From Opitutaceae bacterium (GTDB lineage: Bacteria > Verrucomicrobiota > Verrucomicrobiia > Opitutales > Opitutaceae): a stretch of 64,000 nt of DNA. The translations under genes and the position numbers were made by a program. The notes below the pieces were generated by a model that was given only the letters and a program-made list of their open reading frames with translations, was not told the DNA's origin and did no database searches. The stretch is taken from positions 62,001 to 126,000 of the forward strand of contig JAUYAK010000095.1 of NCBI GenBank assembly GCA_030693515.1, read 5' to 3'. Shown in pieces: positions 25,073 through 32,718 of this stretch. How positions within the stretch are numbered: position 1 is the stretch's first letter; every line of letters starts with the position of its first letter.

Positions 25073-26017
25073 ATGACCACAACCAACTTTTCAGCCGAAG
25101 AGTATTCCGCCTCCTTCCTCATTGATTTCCTCGCCACCCTCGGAGTCCGGCGCGCCGAGCTGAGTTTCAGCGGCGGCGGCGACAGCGGCGCCGTTGACCA
25201 AGTGGAGTTCACCTACGCGAGGAAACGCCGCCCCACCGACGAGACCGTGACGGAGCAGTGGCTGCTCGCCCTCGCGCGCCATCATCTCCTCTACCCGGAA
25301 TACAAGGTCGAGCTGCCACCTCACGCGGGCAAAGGGGAGAAATTTCTCTCCGCGCTCGTCGAAAAACATTTCGACAATCACATCAATTCCCACCTCGGCG
25401 ACTGGTATAATAACGAGGGAGGCCGGGGCAGTGTCGCCGTGGACATCGCCGACCGCGCCATCCGCCACGAGGTTTGTTACAACACCACTTCCCACGGCGA
25501 ACCGCACACGGCTAAAGCAAATCATCCCGACCTGTTCACCGCCCTGCTCGCCGCAGCAAATTCATTCGGTGTGGGCTCGATAGAGGTCGAACTGGACTTC
25601 GACTCCGAGGGTTATTGCTGGTCGCAGACCCACACCTTCCACGCGATCGACGGGACCATTGTCGTGCTCGACGAATCCCAACAGACTGCCCTGCTCACCA
25701 CGTGCAGCGCCGTGCTCCGCGTCCATTCCTTCGATGGAAAGCCGCTTGGCACGGCGGACAGTATGCCGGAACTGGCTCTCCAATTCTACGAAACCTTCGT
25801 GAAGATACCGGCTCTGGAAACCAGCACCGACGAGGTGGAGAGTTTCGCAGTGCGCTATGCCATCGGGCCAGACGCCGAACAATTGTTCCCGTCGCTCGAA
25901 TGGACGGCGACGTTTTGTTACCACGACACCGATGACGGCGACTCCGGCGAAGTCATCGCCCCGGTCATCGGTCCCGCCGTGAAGCGGGTTCGCCGATCCC
26001 GCCGTCGCGCGGCCTGA
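25073..26017 (+). CDS. DUF6878-like protein, tandem copy 2
   Basis: 314 residues, paralogous over its full length to the preceding gene (shared blocks SASFLIDFLATLGV, LSFSGGGDSGAV, ALARHHLLYPEY, GDWYNNEGGRGS, FDSEGYCWSQ). Middle segments differ more than the ends. The basic C-terminus is conserved. Each copy has its own class I motif, so the whole transcription unit was duplicated. Function unknown. Confidence 0.7.
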   Translation: MTTTNFSAEEYSASFLIDFLATLGVRRAELSFSGGGDSGAVDQVEFTYARKRRPTDETVTEQWLLALARHHLLYPEYKVELPPHAGKGEKFLSALVEKHFDNHINSHLGDWYNNEGGRGSVAVDIADRAIRHEVCYNTTSHGEPHTAKANHPDLFTALLAAANSFGVGSIEVELDFDSEGYCWSQTHTFHAIDGTIVVLDESQQTALLTTCSAVLRVHSFDGKPLGTADSMPELALQFYETFVKIPALETSTDEVESFAVRYAIGPDAEQLFPSLEWTATFCYHDTDDGDSGEVIAPVIGPAVKRVRRSRRRAA

Positions 26018-26049
26018 GCCAGTCCGCCCGCCGCGACGGGACGCGCCCG

Positions 26050-26059
26050 TTATCTGCGG
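26050..26059 (+). promoter_or_regulatory. Class I motif TTATCTGCGG
   Basis: Perfect consensus. TTATCT plus 6 bases reaches ATG 26062. Confidence 0.7.
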
Positions 26060-26061
26060 AC

Positions 26062-26811
26062 ATGGGACTTACAATTCACTGGACACTGGAAAATGCGCTC
26101 AGCACCTCGACGGTTCTCGCCAAGTTGCACGAACTGCGCTCCGCCTGCCTCGATCTCCCCTTCGACACCGTCGGAGAGATCGTCCACCTGCGGGGCTCCG
26201 ACATCAAAAAAATCCACGACGACCGCGATCATCCGTTGCGGTGGGCGATGATTCAATCCGAGGGCAACCTCGTCCTCAACCGCGGCTCCGGGCGCGAATG
26301 CTGGTTGCGCGTTCCACCGTTGGAGCTGGTCGGATTTTCGACTTGGCCGGGAGAAGGTTGCGAGGAGGCCAATATTTTTATCGGACGTTTCCCCGAGTCG
26401 GTGTTTCATGAGGGCAAGGGCATCAAGACCGCTTTCGCGCCGTGGGCCGGACACAGTTTTTGCAAAACCCAGTATGCCTCCAATGTTTCCCTGCCGCATT
26501 TCTTACAGTGCCACCTGACGGTGACCGCGCTGTTGGACAAGGGCCGCGAACTCGGCTTGGTCGCCGGCGTGAATGACGAGGGCGAGTATTGGGAGAAACG
26601 CGACCTCCCCGCCCTCGCGCAAGAGGTCGGTGAGTGGAATGAAATGATCGCCGGTCTTTTCAGCGCGCTCGATGCCGCCGGGCACACCGCCCTCTCGCCC
26701 ATCACCCAGCATCCGCAATTCGAGCAGTTGGAACATCGCGGACTCCAAAGCGCCACGACCGCGCTCGCGGCGAAGAAACTCGCGGAGATCGCCAAGCGGC
26801 TGCCGAGGTAG
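26062..26811 (+). CDS. Hypothetical protein
   Basis: 249 residues starting MGLTIHWTLENALSTST. The N-terminal part alternates helix and strand. A middle section (LVGFSTWPGEGCEEANIFIG, then SFCKTQYASN) holds two cysteines. The C-terminal 90 residues are helical (EVGEWNEMIAGLFSALDAAG). The opening (xLTIHWxL) is common in uncharacterised mobile-element proteins, but I know no function. Confidence 0.65.
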   Translation: MGLTIHWTLENALSTSTVLAKLHELRSACLDLPFDTVGEIVHLRGSDIKKIHDDRDHPLRWAMIQSEGNLVLNRGSGRECWLRVPPLELVGFSTWPGEGCEEANIFIGRFPESVFHEGKGIKTAFAPWAGHSFCKTQYASNVSLPHFLQCHLTVTALLDKGRELGLVAGVNDEGEYWEKRDLPALAQEVGEWNEMIAGLFSALDAAGHTALSPITQHPQFEQLEHRGLQSATTALAAKKLAEIAKRLPR

Positions 26812-26820
26812 CTTCGCCCG

Positions 26821-26848
26821 GCCCGCCGGCCGCTGCCCGGCGGGCTTT
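26821..26848 (+). terminator. Probable intrinsic terminator
   Basis: Perfect 9-bp GC-rich stem, GCCCGCCGG (26821-26829) with CCGGCGGGC (26837-26845), loop of 7 bases, followed by TTTAT. It lies 10 bases after the stop at 26811 and abuts the next class I motif. Confidence 0.65.
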
Positions 26849-26856
26849 ATCTGCGA
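26847..26856 (+). promoter_or_regulatory. Class I motif TTATCTGCGA
   Basis: TTATCT plus 6 bases reaches ATG 26859. It begins inside the T-tract of the preceding terminator. Confidence 0.65.
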
Positions 26857-26858
26857 GC

Positions 26859-27200
26859 ATGGAAAACCAAACCGTGTTCCTGCCCGCCCACGATCTCCTG
26901 CTCCCCATCGCCGAGATTCAGGTCCTGAAGGTGCTTTTGGAATCACACTCCGACCACGCGCACGCCGCCGCCTTTCTGGAGAAAATTGCCCTGCGCTGCG
27001 GTGCCTACGAATCAGCCGAACGGCGTGTCGCCATCGCCGCCTATCAACGCGCGGCGGAGTCTCTCGCTCGCGACGGCGAGATCGAAGTGGACGAATCTCC
27101 CGTCATTTCAAAAGGCGACGATCCCGGAGCCTACGTCCAAGCTTGGCTCTGGGTAAGCGACGATGACGCCGGTCTCGTCGCGACGACCGACGGGGATTGA
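26859..27200 (+). CDS. Hypothetical small protein
   Basis: 113 residues with a helical core (AEIQVLKVLLESHSDHAHAA, then VAIAAYQRAAESLARDGE) that looks like a small winged-helix or helical-bundle fold, followed by an acidic tail. No known family. Start fixed by the class I motif. Confidence 0.55.
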   Translation: MENQTVFLPAHDLLLPIAEIQVLKVLLESHSDHAHAAAFLEKIALRCGAYESAERRVAIAAYQRAAESLARDGEIEVDESPVISKGDDPGAYVQAWLWVSDDDAGLVATTDGD

Positions 27201-27205
27201 GGCAG

Positions 27206-27215
27206 TTATCTACAT
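27206..27215 (+). promoter_or_regulatory. Class I motif variant TTATCTACAT
   Basis: Hexamer kept, GCGG lost. It lies 66 bases before the chosen start at 27278. A leaderless start is not possible in the coding frame, so a leader of about 60 bases or an upstream start is implied. Confidence 0.4.
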
Positions 27216-27277
27216 GGCGGGCCGCACCCGGCATTTCCTCGCAACTGGGGATGGTGCGCTCGCAAACCGATCCATTT

Positions 27278-28189
27278 ATGAACGACCACAAAACCGAATG
27301 CGACCGCTGCGGATGCGAAGTGCGCGAGGACGCAAGCTATTGGGCCGAGGGCCACACCCACGTGTGTTCCGAGTGCTACCACGCCATCGTCAAAACCTGC
27401 CAGCTCTGTGGCGACGACGACGTGATGCCGAGCGGTGTCAGCGAATTCATTCTCGTGAAGAACGAACTCGCGCGCACCGCCACGCGACTGCCCGGCATCT
27501 ACCGGATCAAACGCCGGCCCTTCCTATGCATTCCGATGATCGGCGGCGGGAGCTTGATGGAGGCGGATGTCGTCTTCGTGGATCGGTTGCCCAAACCCGA
27601 CCGCGAGTATGAAATCAGCGGCCACGTCTGCAAAAAGTGCGCGCAGTCCTACGCGAAACGCTTTCGCGCCATCTACGGCGGCGTCTCCGACCGGTTTCAC
27701 AGCGTTCGGGGTAAATTCATCAACCCGATGGCTGAGCGCGAACGCGTGCGAGTGGCGAGTGTCGCGCGCCGTCACCCCACCATGCTCCGCGATCTGGAGG
27801 AGGACGCGGTCTATACGCTCGCCGAACTCCGCCAGAGCTGGGACCTACCCCACGTGCAGACGTGGCACGAATGGCTGCTGCTGGAACACAAAGGCGTGAA
27901 AGTTTACGCCATCTATCCGGGCGACCGCTACGGCGACAGTTGGCTTTCACTGCGTCCCGAGCCGCGCTATCGCGACGACCGTTGCCGTGAACCCGGCGTA
28001 ATTTTCTGCGCCAGCGGTCTGCCGACCTATCCCCAATGGGACTACGAGGCGAACCGTGACACCTATCATAATCACTACGACTATGCGCGGCAGCACAGCC
28101 GTCCAGCGATCATCGCCGCGATCGATCAGGGCCTGGTGACGCAGACGGGAGTGCGTAACGAGCGCGGCGAGCTGCTCGAGTGCCGATGA
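27278..28189 (+). CDS. Zinc-ribbon-containing hypothetical protein
   Basis: 303 residues from ATG 27278; in-frame ATG 27251 is an alternative. The N-terminus holds three CxxC pairs (CDRCGCEV, VCSECYH, CQLCGDDD) that should bind two zinc ions, and a further CKKC at about residue 116 (HVCKKCAQSYAKRF). The rest is mixed alpha/beta with no known catalytic motif. A nucleic-acid or protein-binding adaptor is plausible. Preceded by a weak class I motif. Confidence 0.65.
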   Translation: MNDHKTECDRCGCEVREDASYWAEGHTHVCSECYHAIVKTCQLCGDDDVMPSGVSEFILVKNELARTATRLPGIYRIKRRPFLCIPMIGGGSLMEADVVFVDRLPKPDREYEISGHVCKKCAQSYAKRFRAIYGGVSDRFHSVRGKFINPMAERERVRVASVARRHPTMLRDLEEDAVYTLAELRQSWDLPHVQTWHEWLLLEHKGVKVYAIYPGDRYGDSWLSLRPEPRYRDDRCREPGVIFCASGLPTYPQWDYEANRDTYHNHYDYARQHSRPAIIAAIDQGLVTQTGVRNERGELLECR

Positions 28190-28191
28190 AC

Positions 28192-28212
28192 GCCAGGGAC
28201 GGCGGTCCTGGC
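28192..28212 (+). terminator. Possible terminator hairpin
   Basis: GCCAGGGAC (28192-28200) can pair with GTCCTGGC (28205-28212) with one bulged base, just after the stop at 28189. A second stem, GGCTCC/GGAGCC, spans 28210-28236. No T-run follows, so this is tentative. Confidence 0.35.
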
Positions 28213-28245
28213 TCCGCGAGAAACCCGGCAGGAGCCGGACGTGCT

Positions 28246-28255
28246 TTATCTGCTC
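28246..28255 (+). promoter_or_regulatory. Class I motif TTATCTGCTC
   Basis: TTATCT plus 10 bases reaches ATG 28262, slightly longer than usual, allowing a leader of a few bases. Confidence 0.55.
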
Positions 28256-28261
28256 CCACCC

Positions 28262-29287
28262 ATGAAGCAGGACCAGATGAACTTCGGCGCAACGACCGCC
28301 GCTCCCCTCGTCGTTGCCTACGGGATGGACGTGAACTCGACCGCACTCCTGATTGAATTCAGGCGCCGCGGTATTCGACCGGACCTGATTTTGTTCGCCG
28401 ATACAGGGAGCGAAAAGGCCGTGACCTACGCCTACCGTCCCGTGATTGACGCATGGCTGGCACAGGTCGGATTTCCGACGCTCCACGTGGTCCGCTACGA
28501 GCCGAAGAATTTCAAAAACTACCCGCCATATCACTCACTGGAAGAGAATCTCCTGACCAACGCCACGCTGCCGTCGCTCGCGTTCGGTTTCAAAAGTTGC
28601 AGCCTCAAATGGAAGGTGGCGCCACAGGACGCCTTCGTCCGTTCATGGCCGCCCGCGCTGGAATGCTGGGCGGCGGGCGGCCGGGTGAGAAAAGTGATCG
28701 GCTACGATGCGGGGCCGGCGGACCTTCGCCGGCGCAATCACGCCGGAGACCGCGAGGATCGCGACTACGACTATTGGTATCCGCTGATCGAATGGGGCCT
28801 TGATCGCGAGGCGTGCAAGGCGATCATCGTGCAGGAACGCCTGCCCCAGCCGCCAAAATCCTCCTGCTATTTCTGCCCGGCGACGAAGCCGGCGGAACTC
28901 GTCGAGGCCCCGCGCGACGAGCTGCGCCGCATCGTGACCATTGAGGCCCGTGCCCGGCCGCGCCTCCACTCGATCGACGGCCTCTGGCGCAAGCCGGTCA
29001 AAGGCGCGAGAGGAGCCACGCCCCGTCCCGGCTCGATGAGCGAGTTCATCCGGCAGCATCAGCTTCTCCCGCCGGACGAGATTGACGCGATCATCGCCCG
29101 GACGCCCACCGCACTGCTCACGCGTGGCGAAGTAGAGTCGTGGCCGGCGTGGCTTGAAACGCTGTTCGCCGACGCGGTGACCGGCGGTTGCGCCGGCTGC
29201 GGGCCCACTCGACGACCGCGGCAACGTGACAGTTTCGCGTTCCGTTATCTGCGCTCATGTCCTCGCCCTCATCTCTCCCTGATTTGA
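28262..29287 (+). CDS. PP-loop (PAPS-reductase-like) ATP pyrophosphatase family protein
   Basis: 341 residues from ATG 28262; the frame also opens at GTG 28241. The PP-loop reads VVAYGMDVNSTALL, a variant of the SGGxDS nucleotide loop, followed by RPDLILFADTGSEK, the signature second strand of the PAPS reductase and adenine nucleotide hydrolase group. Cysteine motifs KSCSLKWK, SCYFCPA and CAGCG may hold a metal or cluster. Members adenylate or reduce sulfur compounds or modify nucleic acids; on mobile elements some act in DNA modification. No Dnd or similar partners are nearby, so the reaction is unknown. Its end overlaps the next gene by 31 bases. Confidence 0.8.
   Translation: MKQDQMNFGATTAAPLVVAYGMDVNSTALLIEFRRRGIRPDLILFADTGSEKAVTYAYRPVIDAWLAQVGFPTLHVVRYEPKNFKNYPPYHSLEENLLTNATLPSLAFGFKSCSLKWKVAPQDAFVRSWPPALECWAAGGRVRKVIGYDAGPADLRRRNHAGDREDRDYDYWYPLIEWGLDREACKAIIVQERLPQPPKSSCYFCPATKPAELVEAPRDELRRIVTIEARARPRLHSIDGLWRKPVKGARGATPRPGSMSEFIRQHQLLPPDEIDAIIARTPTALLTRGEVESWPAWLETLFADAVTGGCAGCGPTRRPRQRDSFAFRYLRSCPRPHLSLI
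29245..29254 (+). promoter_or_regulatory. Class I motif TTATCTGCGC
   Basis: Inside the end of the PP-loop gene. TTATCT plus 6 bases reaches ATG 29257. Confidence 0.65.
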
Positions 29288-29982
29288 TCGTTCCCTCGCC
29301 CGCTTGGCAGCCAGTTACCTTTCGCGGCTGGAGGTGCAATGGCAGCCTCGATCCGCTCATTCGCGACTACGCACACCTCGGCGAACTCTGCCAGCACAGC
29401 CCCACAGAAATCACCGAGGCCGGCCGCATTTGCGCCATCGCCCTCCGCCACAACACCTATCCCGAGTCGCCGGAAAGTGCCCGCGCTGTGTTTGAGACGT
29501 GGCAGGCCGAACGCCGCGTGCCGAGCTGGCAACGTCGCCCGGAACACCTCCCCGGCATCAGGACACCGGCCCAATTCCTCGCGAAGCATGGCAACACCCA
29601 CTGCCGCGCCGCGTGCGCCGATGCCGCCGATCTCGCGCACTGCGCGAAGCTCGTCGGCAGCTACAACGGCTTCGACGCGCCTGTTTTCATTCGCCAGCTC
29701 GCCGAATTCAACCGCCGCGTATTCTACAACGCGTGCAATCCGAACAACGGCGGCGACCTCTTCCACTTCGCCTTTGGCTGGGAGAGCTCGCATGTCGTCT
29801 ATGTCGAATTCAACGCCACATCGGGCAACGAACTCAACGCCACTTCGACCCACTGGCGGAAATTGACGGCCGCACAGTTCTGCTGCGCCTGCCAGAGCCT
29901 CGGCGAACTCACCCATGCCGACGAAAATTCCCCGGTCGCGGATGACGACGGGCGCGTGACGTGGCGCCTGTGGTGGGATTGA
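29257..29982 (+). CDS. Hypothetical protein
   Basis: 241 residues. Distinct segments are a proline-rich N-terminus, a helical middle (ARAVFETWQAERRVPSWQ) and CRAACADAADLAHCAKL with three cysteines. A GGDLFHFAFGWESSHVVYVE strand pair and a CCACQSLGELTH cluster follow. The cysteine content suggests metal binding. No family recognised. Start fixed by the class I motif. Confidence 0.6.
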   Translation: MSSPSSLPDLIVPSPAWQPVTFRGWRCNGSLDPLIRDYAHLGELCQHSPTEITEAGRICAIALRHNTYPESPESARAVFETWQAERRVPSWQRRPEHLPGIRTPAQFLAKHGNTHCRAACADAADLAHCAKLVGSYNGFDAPVFIRQLAEFNRRVFYNACNPNNGGDLFHFAFGWESSHVVYVEFNATSGNELNATSTHWRKLTAAQFCCACQSLGELTHADENSPVADDDGRVTWRLWWD

Positions 29983-30108
29983 GTAACGCCGCGTCGACCG
30001 CCGTCCTTTAGCCACGGGCATCGCACGCAGCCCTCCCGCGTGCTTGCTTGAATCTCATTGTCCGGCTACATTATCTTCCCTCAGCAAAGATCTCTGCCCT
30101 TTCTTTCC

Positions 30109-30354
30109 ATGACCTACACTGAAGCCTACCGTCATTTCCTCGTAGTGCTCCGGGACGATCCGCGGATGCCGCCACCACCGCTGCGCATGGATACCACCGA
30201 CGAATTTCACACGTGGAAGAGCGAGATGCGCGCGTTCGACGCCGCCCGGATCGAACTGAAACTTGCCACGCCCCGGGAGATTCAGGCCGAAAACTCGGCG
30301 GTGGGCGTCAACGCCGGCCCATGGCGCATCGTCGAGCATGCGCGGTTTATCTGA
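30109..30354 (+). CDS. Small partner protein of nucleotidyltransferase pair
   Basis: 81 residues from ATG 30109; the frame also opens at 30058. It has the pattern AYRHFLVVLRDDPRM, EFHTWKSEMRAFDAARIELK, LATPREIQAENSAV. I associate this with small proteins encoded just upstream of nucleotidyltransferase-like genes. It overlaps the next gene by 17 bases, so the two are co-translated. An antitoxin-like role is possible but untested. A weak TTATCT lies at 30071, 32 bases upstream of the start. Confidence 0.6.
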   Translation: MTYTEAYRHFLVVLRDDPRMPPPPLRMDTTDEFHTWKSEMRAFDAARIELKLATPREIQAENSAVGVNAGPWRIVEHARFI

Positions 30355-31078
30355 ACGCACGCCGGCGGACTTTGCCGACATCCTCTGCGGGGCGGAGTCG
30401 CCGCTGATCGTCGGCGGGCAGGCCGTAAACCTTTGGGCGGAAGTCTACACGACCGCGCTGCCAAACTTGGAGGCATTTGCGCCCTTTGTCAGCAAGGACG
30501 CCGACATCTACGGCACGCGGGCGCTCGCCGAACAGCTGGCGAGCCGGACGGGCTGGGAACTGCATTTTGATCCGCGGCGCGAGTCCATCGTCGCAGCGAT
30601 TCTGCGCAAGCAGCGAAACCCGGCAGAACCAGCCCTGACGATTGAGGTGTTGAGTCAGGTGAATGGACTTTCCGAAGCGGATTTGGCGCTCAACTCCGTG
30701 GTCGAATCGCGCGAAGCCCGCACCTTCCGCATCCCCGCCCCGCCGGTCTTGCTGAAGGCCAAACTCTACAACCTCGCTTCGTTGGTATTCACCGAACGGC
30801 CGCAGGACCTGAAGCACGCACGAATGCTCTGCGAGATCGTTCCGCACTACCTCACCGAGCTGCAAATCGACTCCCGGGCGGGACGCCTGCCGGAGAGCAC
30901 CTTCATCGGCGCGGTCGCCTACACCGGAGAAGTCATCACCTCCGGCTACGCCGGGAATGCCGCCCGCCCGCGCAGCTTAGAATTGGCCGGCGTCATCCCG
31001 CCGGGCATCTGGTTCAACGCCCCGGCCGCGCTTCACCCCGTCCTTGAGCGGCTGAGATTTCACGGCCTCGCGCCGTAA
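30338..31078 (+). CDS. Nucleotidyltransferase-fold protein (AbiEii/MNT-like)
   Basis: 246 residues from ATG 30338. The N-terminal section shows IVGGQAVNLWAE followed about 25 residues later by SKDADIYG, the GG and DxD layout of minimal nucleotidyltransferases such as the AbiEii group. A helical C-terminal half follows (LLKAKLYNLASLVFTE, LKHARMLCEIVPHYL). It probably transfers a nucleotide to a protein or RNA, or binds nucleotides. Paired with the small upstream gene it may form a toxin-antitoxin-like module. Confidence 0.65.
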   Translation: MRGLSERTPADFADILCGAESPLIVGGQAVNLWAEVYTTALPNLEAFAPFVSKDADIYGTRALAEQLASRTGWELHFDPRRESIVAAILRKQRNPAEPALTIEVLSQVNGLSEADLALNSVVESREARTFRIPAPPVLLKAKLYNLASLVFTERPQDLKHARMLCEIVPHYLTELQIDSRAGRLPESTFIGAVAYTGEVITSGYAGNAARPRSLELAGVIPPGIWFNAPAALHPVLERLRFHGLAP

Positions 31079-31161
31079 ATGCGCTGCCGTGACGTCGCCG
31101 GCGAATGCGACGTTTCCAACAAAAGTTCGCATTCGCCCGCAGCCCGTTGGCGCACCTGCTG

Positions 31162-31171
31162 TTATCTGCGG
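31162..31171 (+). promoter_or_regulatory. Class I motif TTATCTGCGG
   Basis: Perfect consensus. TTATCT plus 6 bases reaches ATG 31174 of a frameshifted gene. Confidence 0.65.
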
Positions 31172-31173
31172 TC

Positions 31174-31550
31174 ATGCCCTCCCCTGCCCTTCCGATGATC
31201 CATCGCTGGCATAAACTCGGCGATCACGGCGGTGTCGTTTCCGCCGGCACGGTGGCTCGCGTCATCCGCGCAGTCCGCCAGTATCCGCCCGAAACGTGGT
31301 ATCGGAAAACGCTCTCCGGTTGGGGCGGCGATGGCCACGACATGCTCCGGAGTTTCACACCTATTGCACCCACGAGATCAACCGCCGGGGCGGCGTAGTC
31401 GTGCGCGAACTGACCGAGGCCCGGCTGATCGCGAAGATGAAAAAACATCTCCGCTGCGACTGTGTCTGGTGTGGCGACGCGGCCGACTTTCATCCGGAGC
31501 GCAACCGGCGGTTCTGTTCGGCCGATTGCCGCCAGAGCTATTTTTCCTGA
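31174..31550 (+). pseudogene. Frameshifted gene with C-terminal zinc knuckle
   Basis: The frame starting at 31174 (MPSPALPMIHRWHKLGDHGG) reads sensibly to about 31350 and then into APTRSTAGAA and a stop at 31398. The other frame carries EFHTYCTHEINRRGG onward to CVWCGDAADFHPERNRRFC and SADCRQSYFS, stop at 31550. Adding one G in the CTCCGG/AGTTTC stretch near 31350 joins them into one protein of about 125 residues (LREFHTYCTHE). The tail has four cysteines that should bind zinc. Either a recent one-base deletion or a sequencing error. Confidence 0.6.
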
Positions 31551-31583
31551 CCGAAAGGCCGGAAGAGTGGACGGCGGGCGCCG

Positions 31584-31593
31584 CTATCTGCGG
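31584..31593 (+). promoter_or_regulatory. Class I motif CTATCTGCGG
   Basis: CTATCT plus 6 bases reaches ATG 31596. Confidence 0.65.
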
Positions 31594-31595
31594 CG

Positions 31596-31913
31596 ATGCA
31601 GGAAGCATTGGAATTTCCCACCGAGCTTCGGATGCGCCGCCGCGTCAGCCAGGCCATTGCCTGCGCGGATGGATATGACGACGCGCTGGCCGCTCTCCGC
31701 GAGGAAATCCGAAGCCTTGCCGCGCGCCTTCCGGAGAATGGAATTCGCGTGGTTTCGGCTGTGCTCACCCAGCACGGCGGGACGCTCCCCGCGACGGGCT
31801 TAGACGAACTGGAGGACGCCGTGGTCGATTGCACGGTCGGACCGGAAGATGAAACCGAAGTTTGTTTGGAAATCTACGCCGCGCTGATTTCGGCGGCGTT
31901 ATCTGCGGAGTAA
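31596..31913 (+). CDS. Hypothetical small helical protein
   Basis: 105 residues, mostly helical (MRRRVSQAIACADGYDDALA, EEIRSLAARLPENGIRVVSA) with an acidic C-terminus. No family recognised. Start fixed by the class I motif. A second motif copy lies within its last codons. Confidence 0.55.
   Translation: MQEALEFPTELRMRRRVSQAIACADGYDDALAALREEIRSLAARLPENGIRVVSAVLTQHGGTLPATGLDELEDAVVDCTVGPEDETEVCLEIYAALISAALSAE
31899..31908 (+). promoter_or_regulatory. Class I motif TTATCTGCGG
   Basis: Perfect consensus overlapping the end of the previous gene, 18 bases before ATG 31927, so a leader of about 16 bases is expected. Confidence 0.55.
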
Positions 31914-31926
31914 ATCCACCCGCCCA

Positions 31927-32250
31927 ATGCCCACTCCCTCTCGATCCGACTCTCCTTGCTCCGACGCCATCGAAGCCCGCTGGAACGAAATCCCCCTCCA
32001 CCCGCTCGGCACGATCCCGGACGATCTCCCCGAAGAGAATCCCCTGCTCTATCGCCGCGTGATCGCGAAACGCGCCATCGTCGCGGCCTACGAGGAAAGC
32101 GATCTGCCGGAAGCGTGCATCGTCGATCTCCTCGCCGACTTGCGTCACCTGTGCGATGGGTTGGGATTGGATTTCGCGCAACTCGATCGGGCCGCTTTCC
32201 TCGGCTATGCCACTGAGCGCGCCCGGGCTTCCACCGCCTCCCATCGCTAG
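31927..32250 (+). CDS. Hypothetical small protein
   Basis: 107 residues. A low-complexity N-terminus leads to a helical core (YRRVIAKRAIVAAYEESDLP, ACIVDLLADLRHLCDGLGLD, LDRAAFLGYATERAR). No known motif. It ends 15 bases before the RadC-like gene and probably shares its transcript. Confidence 0.55.
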   Translation: MPTPSRSDSPCSDAIEARWNEIPLHPLGTIPDDLPEENPLLYRRVIAKRAIVAAYEESDLPEACIVDLLADLRHLCDGLGLDFAQLDRAAFLGYATERARASTASHR

Positions 32251-32265
32251 GCCGCCGCCCCTACC

Positions 32266-32718
32266 ATGCGCGTTTTCGAAGCCAAACTGGTCTATTCCCT
32301 CGTCTCGTTGGGCGAGGCGGTGCGAATCGTCACCCCGGAACACGTGGTGGACTACCTGCGGTCGGCATTCGACGAAAACCCACTGCAGGAGGCTTTCTAC
32401 GTCATCTACCTCGACTGCCGGAACCATCCGTTGGGGCGGCAGCTCGTGAGTCTCGGCACGGTAAATTCCACGCTGGTTTCATGCCGCGAAGTGTTTCGCG
32501 GTGCGATCCTCGCCGGCGCTTACGGCCTCATCGTCGCCCACAACCACCCCTCCGGCGATCCTTGTCCGAGCTCGGCCGACCTCGCGGTCACGCGGAGCCT
32601 GCGGGAAGCAGCCAGAATTCTGGAAATCCCACTCGCCGATCATGTCATCTGCGGCGATCCCCAGGCCGATCCGCTCCACCTCGGCTACTATTCGTTTCGC
32701 AACGCCGGACTCCTTTAG
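32266..32718 (+). CDS. radC: RadC-like JAB/MPN-domain protein
   Basis: 150 residues, shorter than chromosomal RadC (about 220) because the N-terminal helix-hairpin-helix part is missing. The JAMM motif is intact: H92 and H94 in AHNHPSGDP and D105 in SSADLAV. An EAFYVIYLDCRNH strand and VSCREVFRGAILAGA helix match the family. Such short RadC-like proteins are typical of plasmids and integrative elements. Their biochemical role is unsettled. It closes the accessory array. Confidence 0.88.
   Translation: MRVFEAKLVYSLVSLGEAVRIVTPEHVVDYLRSAFDENPLQEAFYVIYLDCRNHPLGRQLVSLGTVNSTLVSCREVFRGAILAGAYGLIVAHNHPSGDPCPSSADLAVTRSLREAARILEIPLADHVICGDPQADPLHLGYYSFRNAGLL

Noticed and set aside
30071-30080. TTATCT before the small partner gene at 30109
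   Set aside because: Spacing to the start is 32 bases and the flanks do not match, so I did not count it as a class I site.
30338-30352. TTTATCTG inside the start of the nucleotidyltransferase gene
   Set aside because: It lies downstream of the chosen start codon and lacks the GCGG part, so I treat it as chance.
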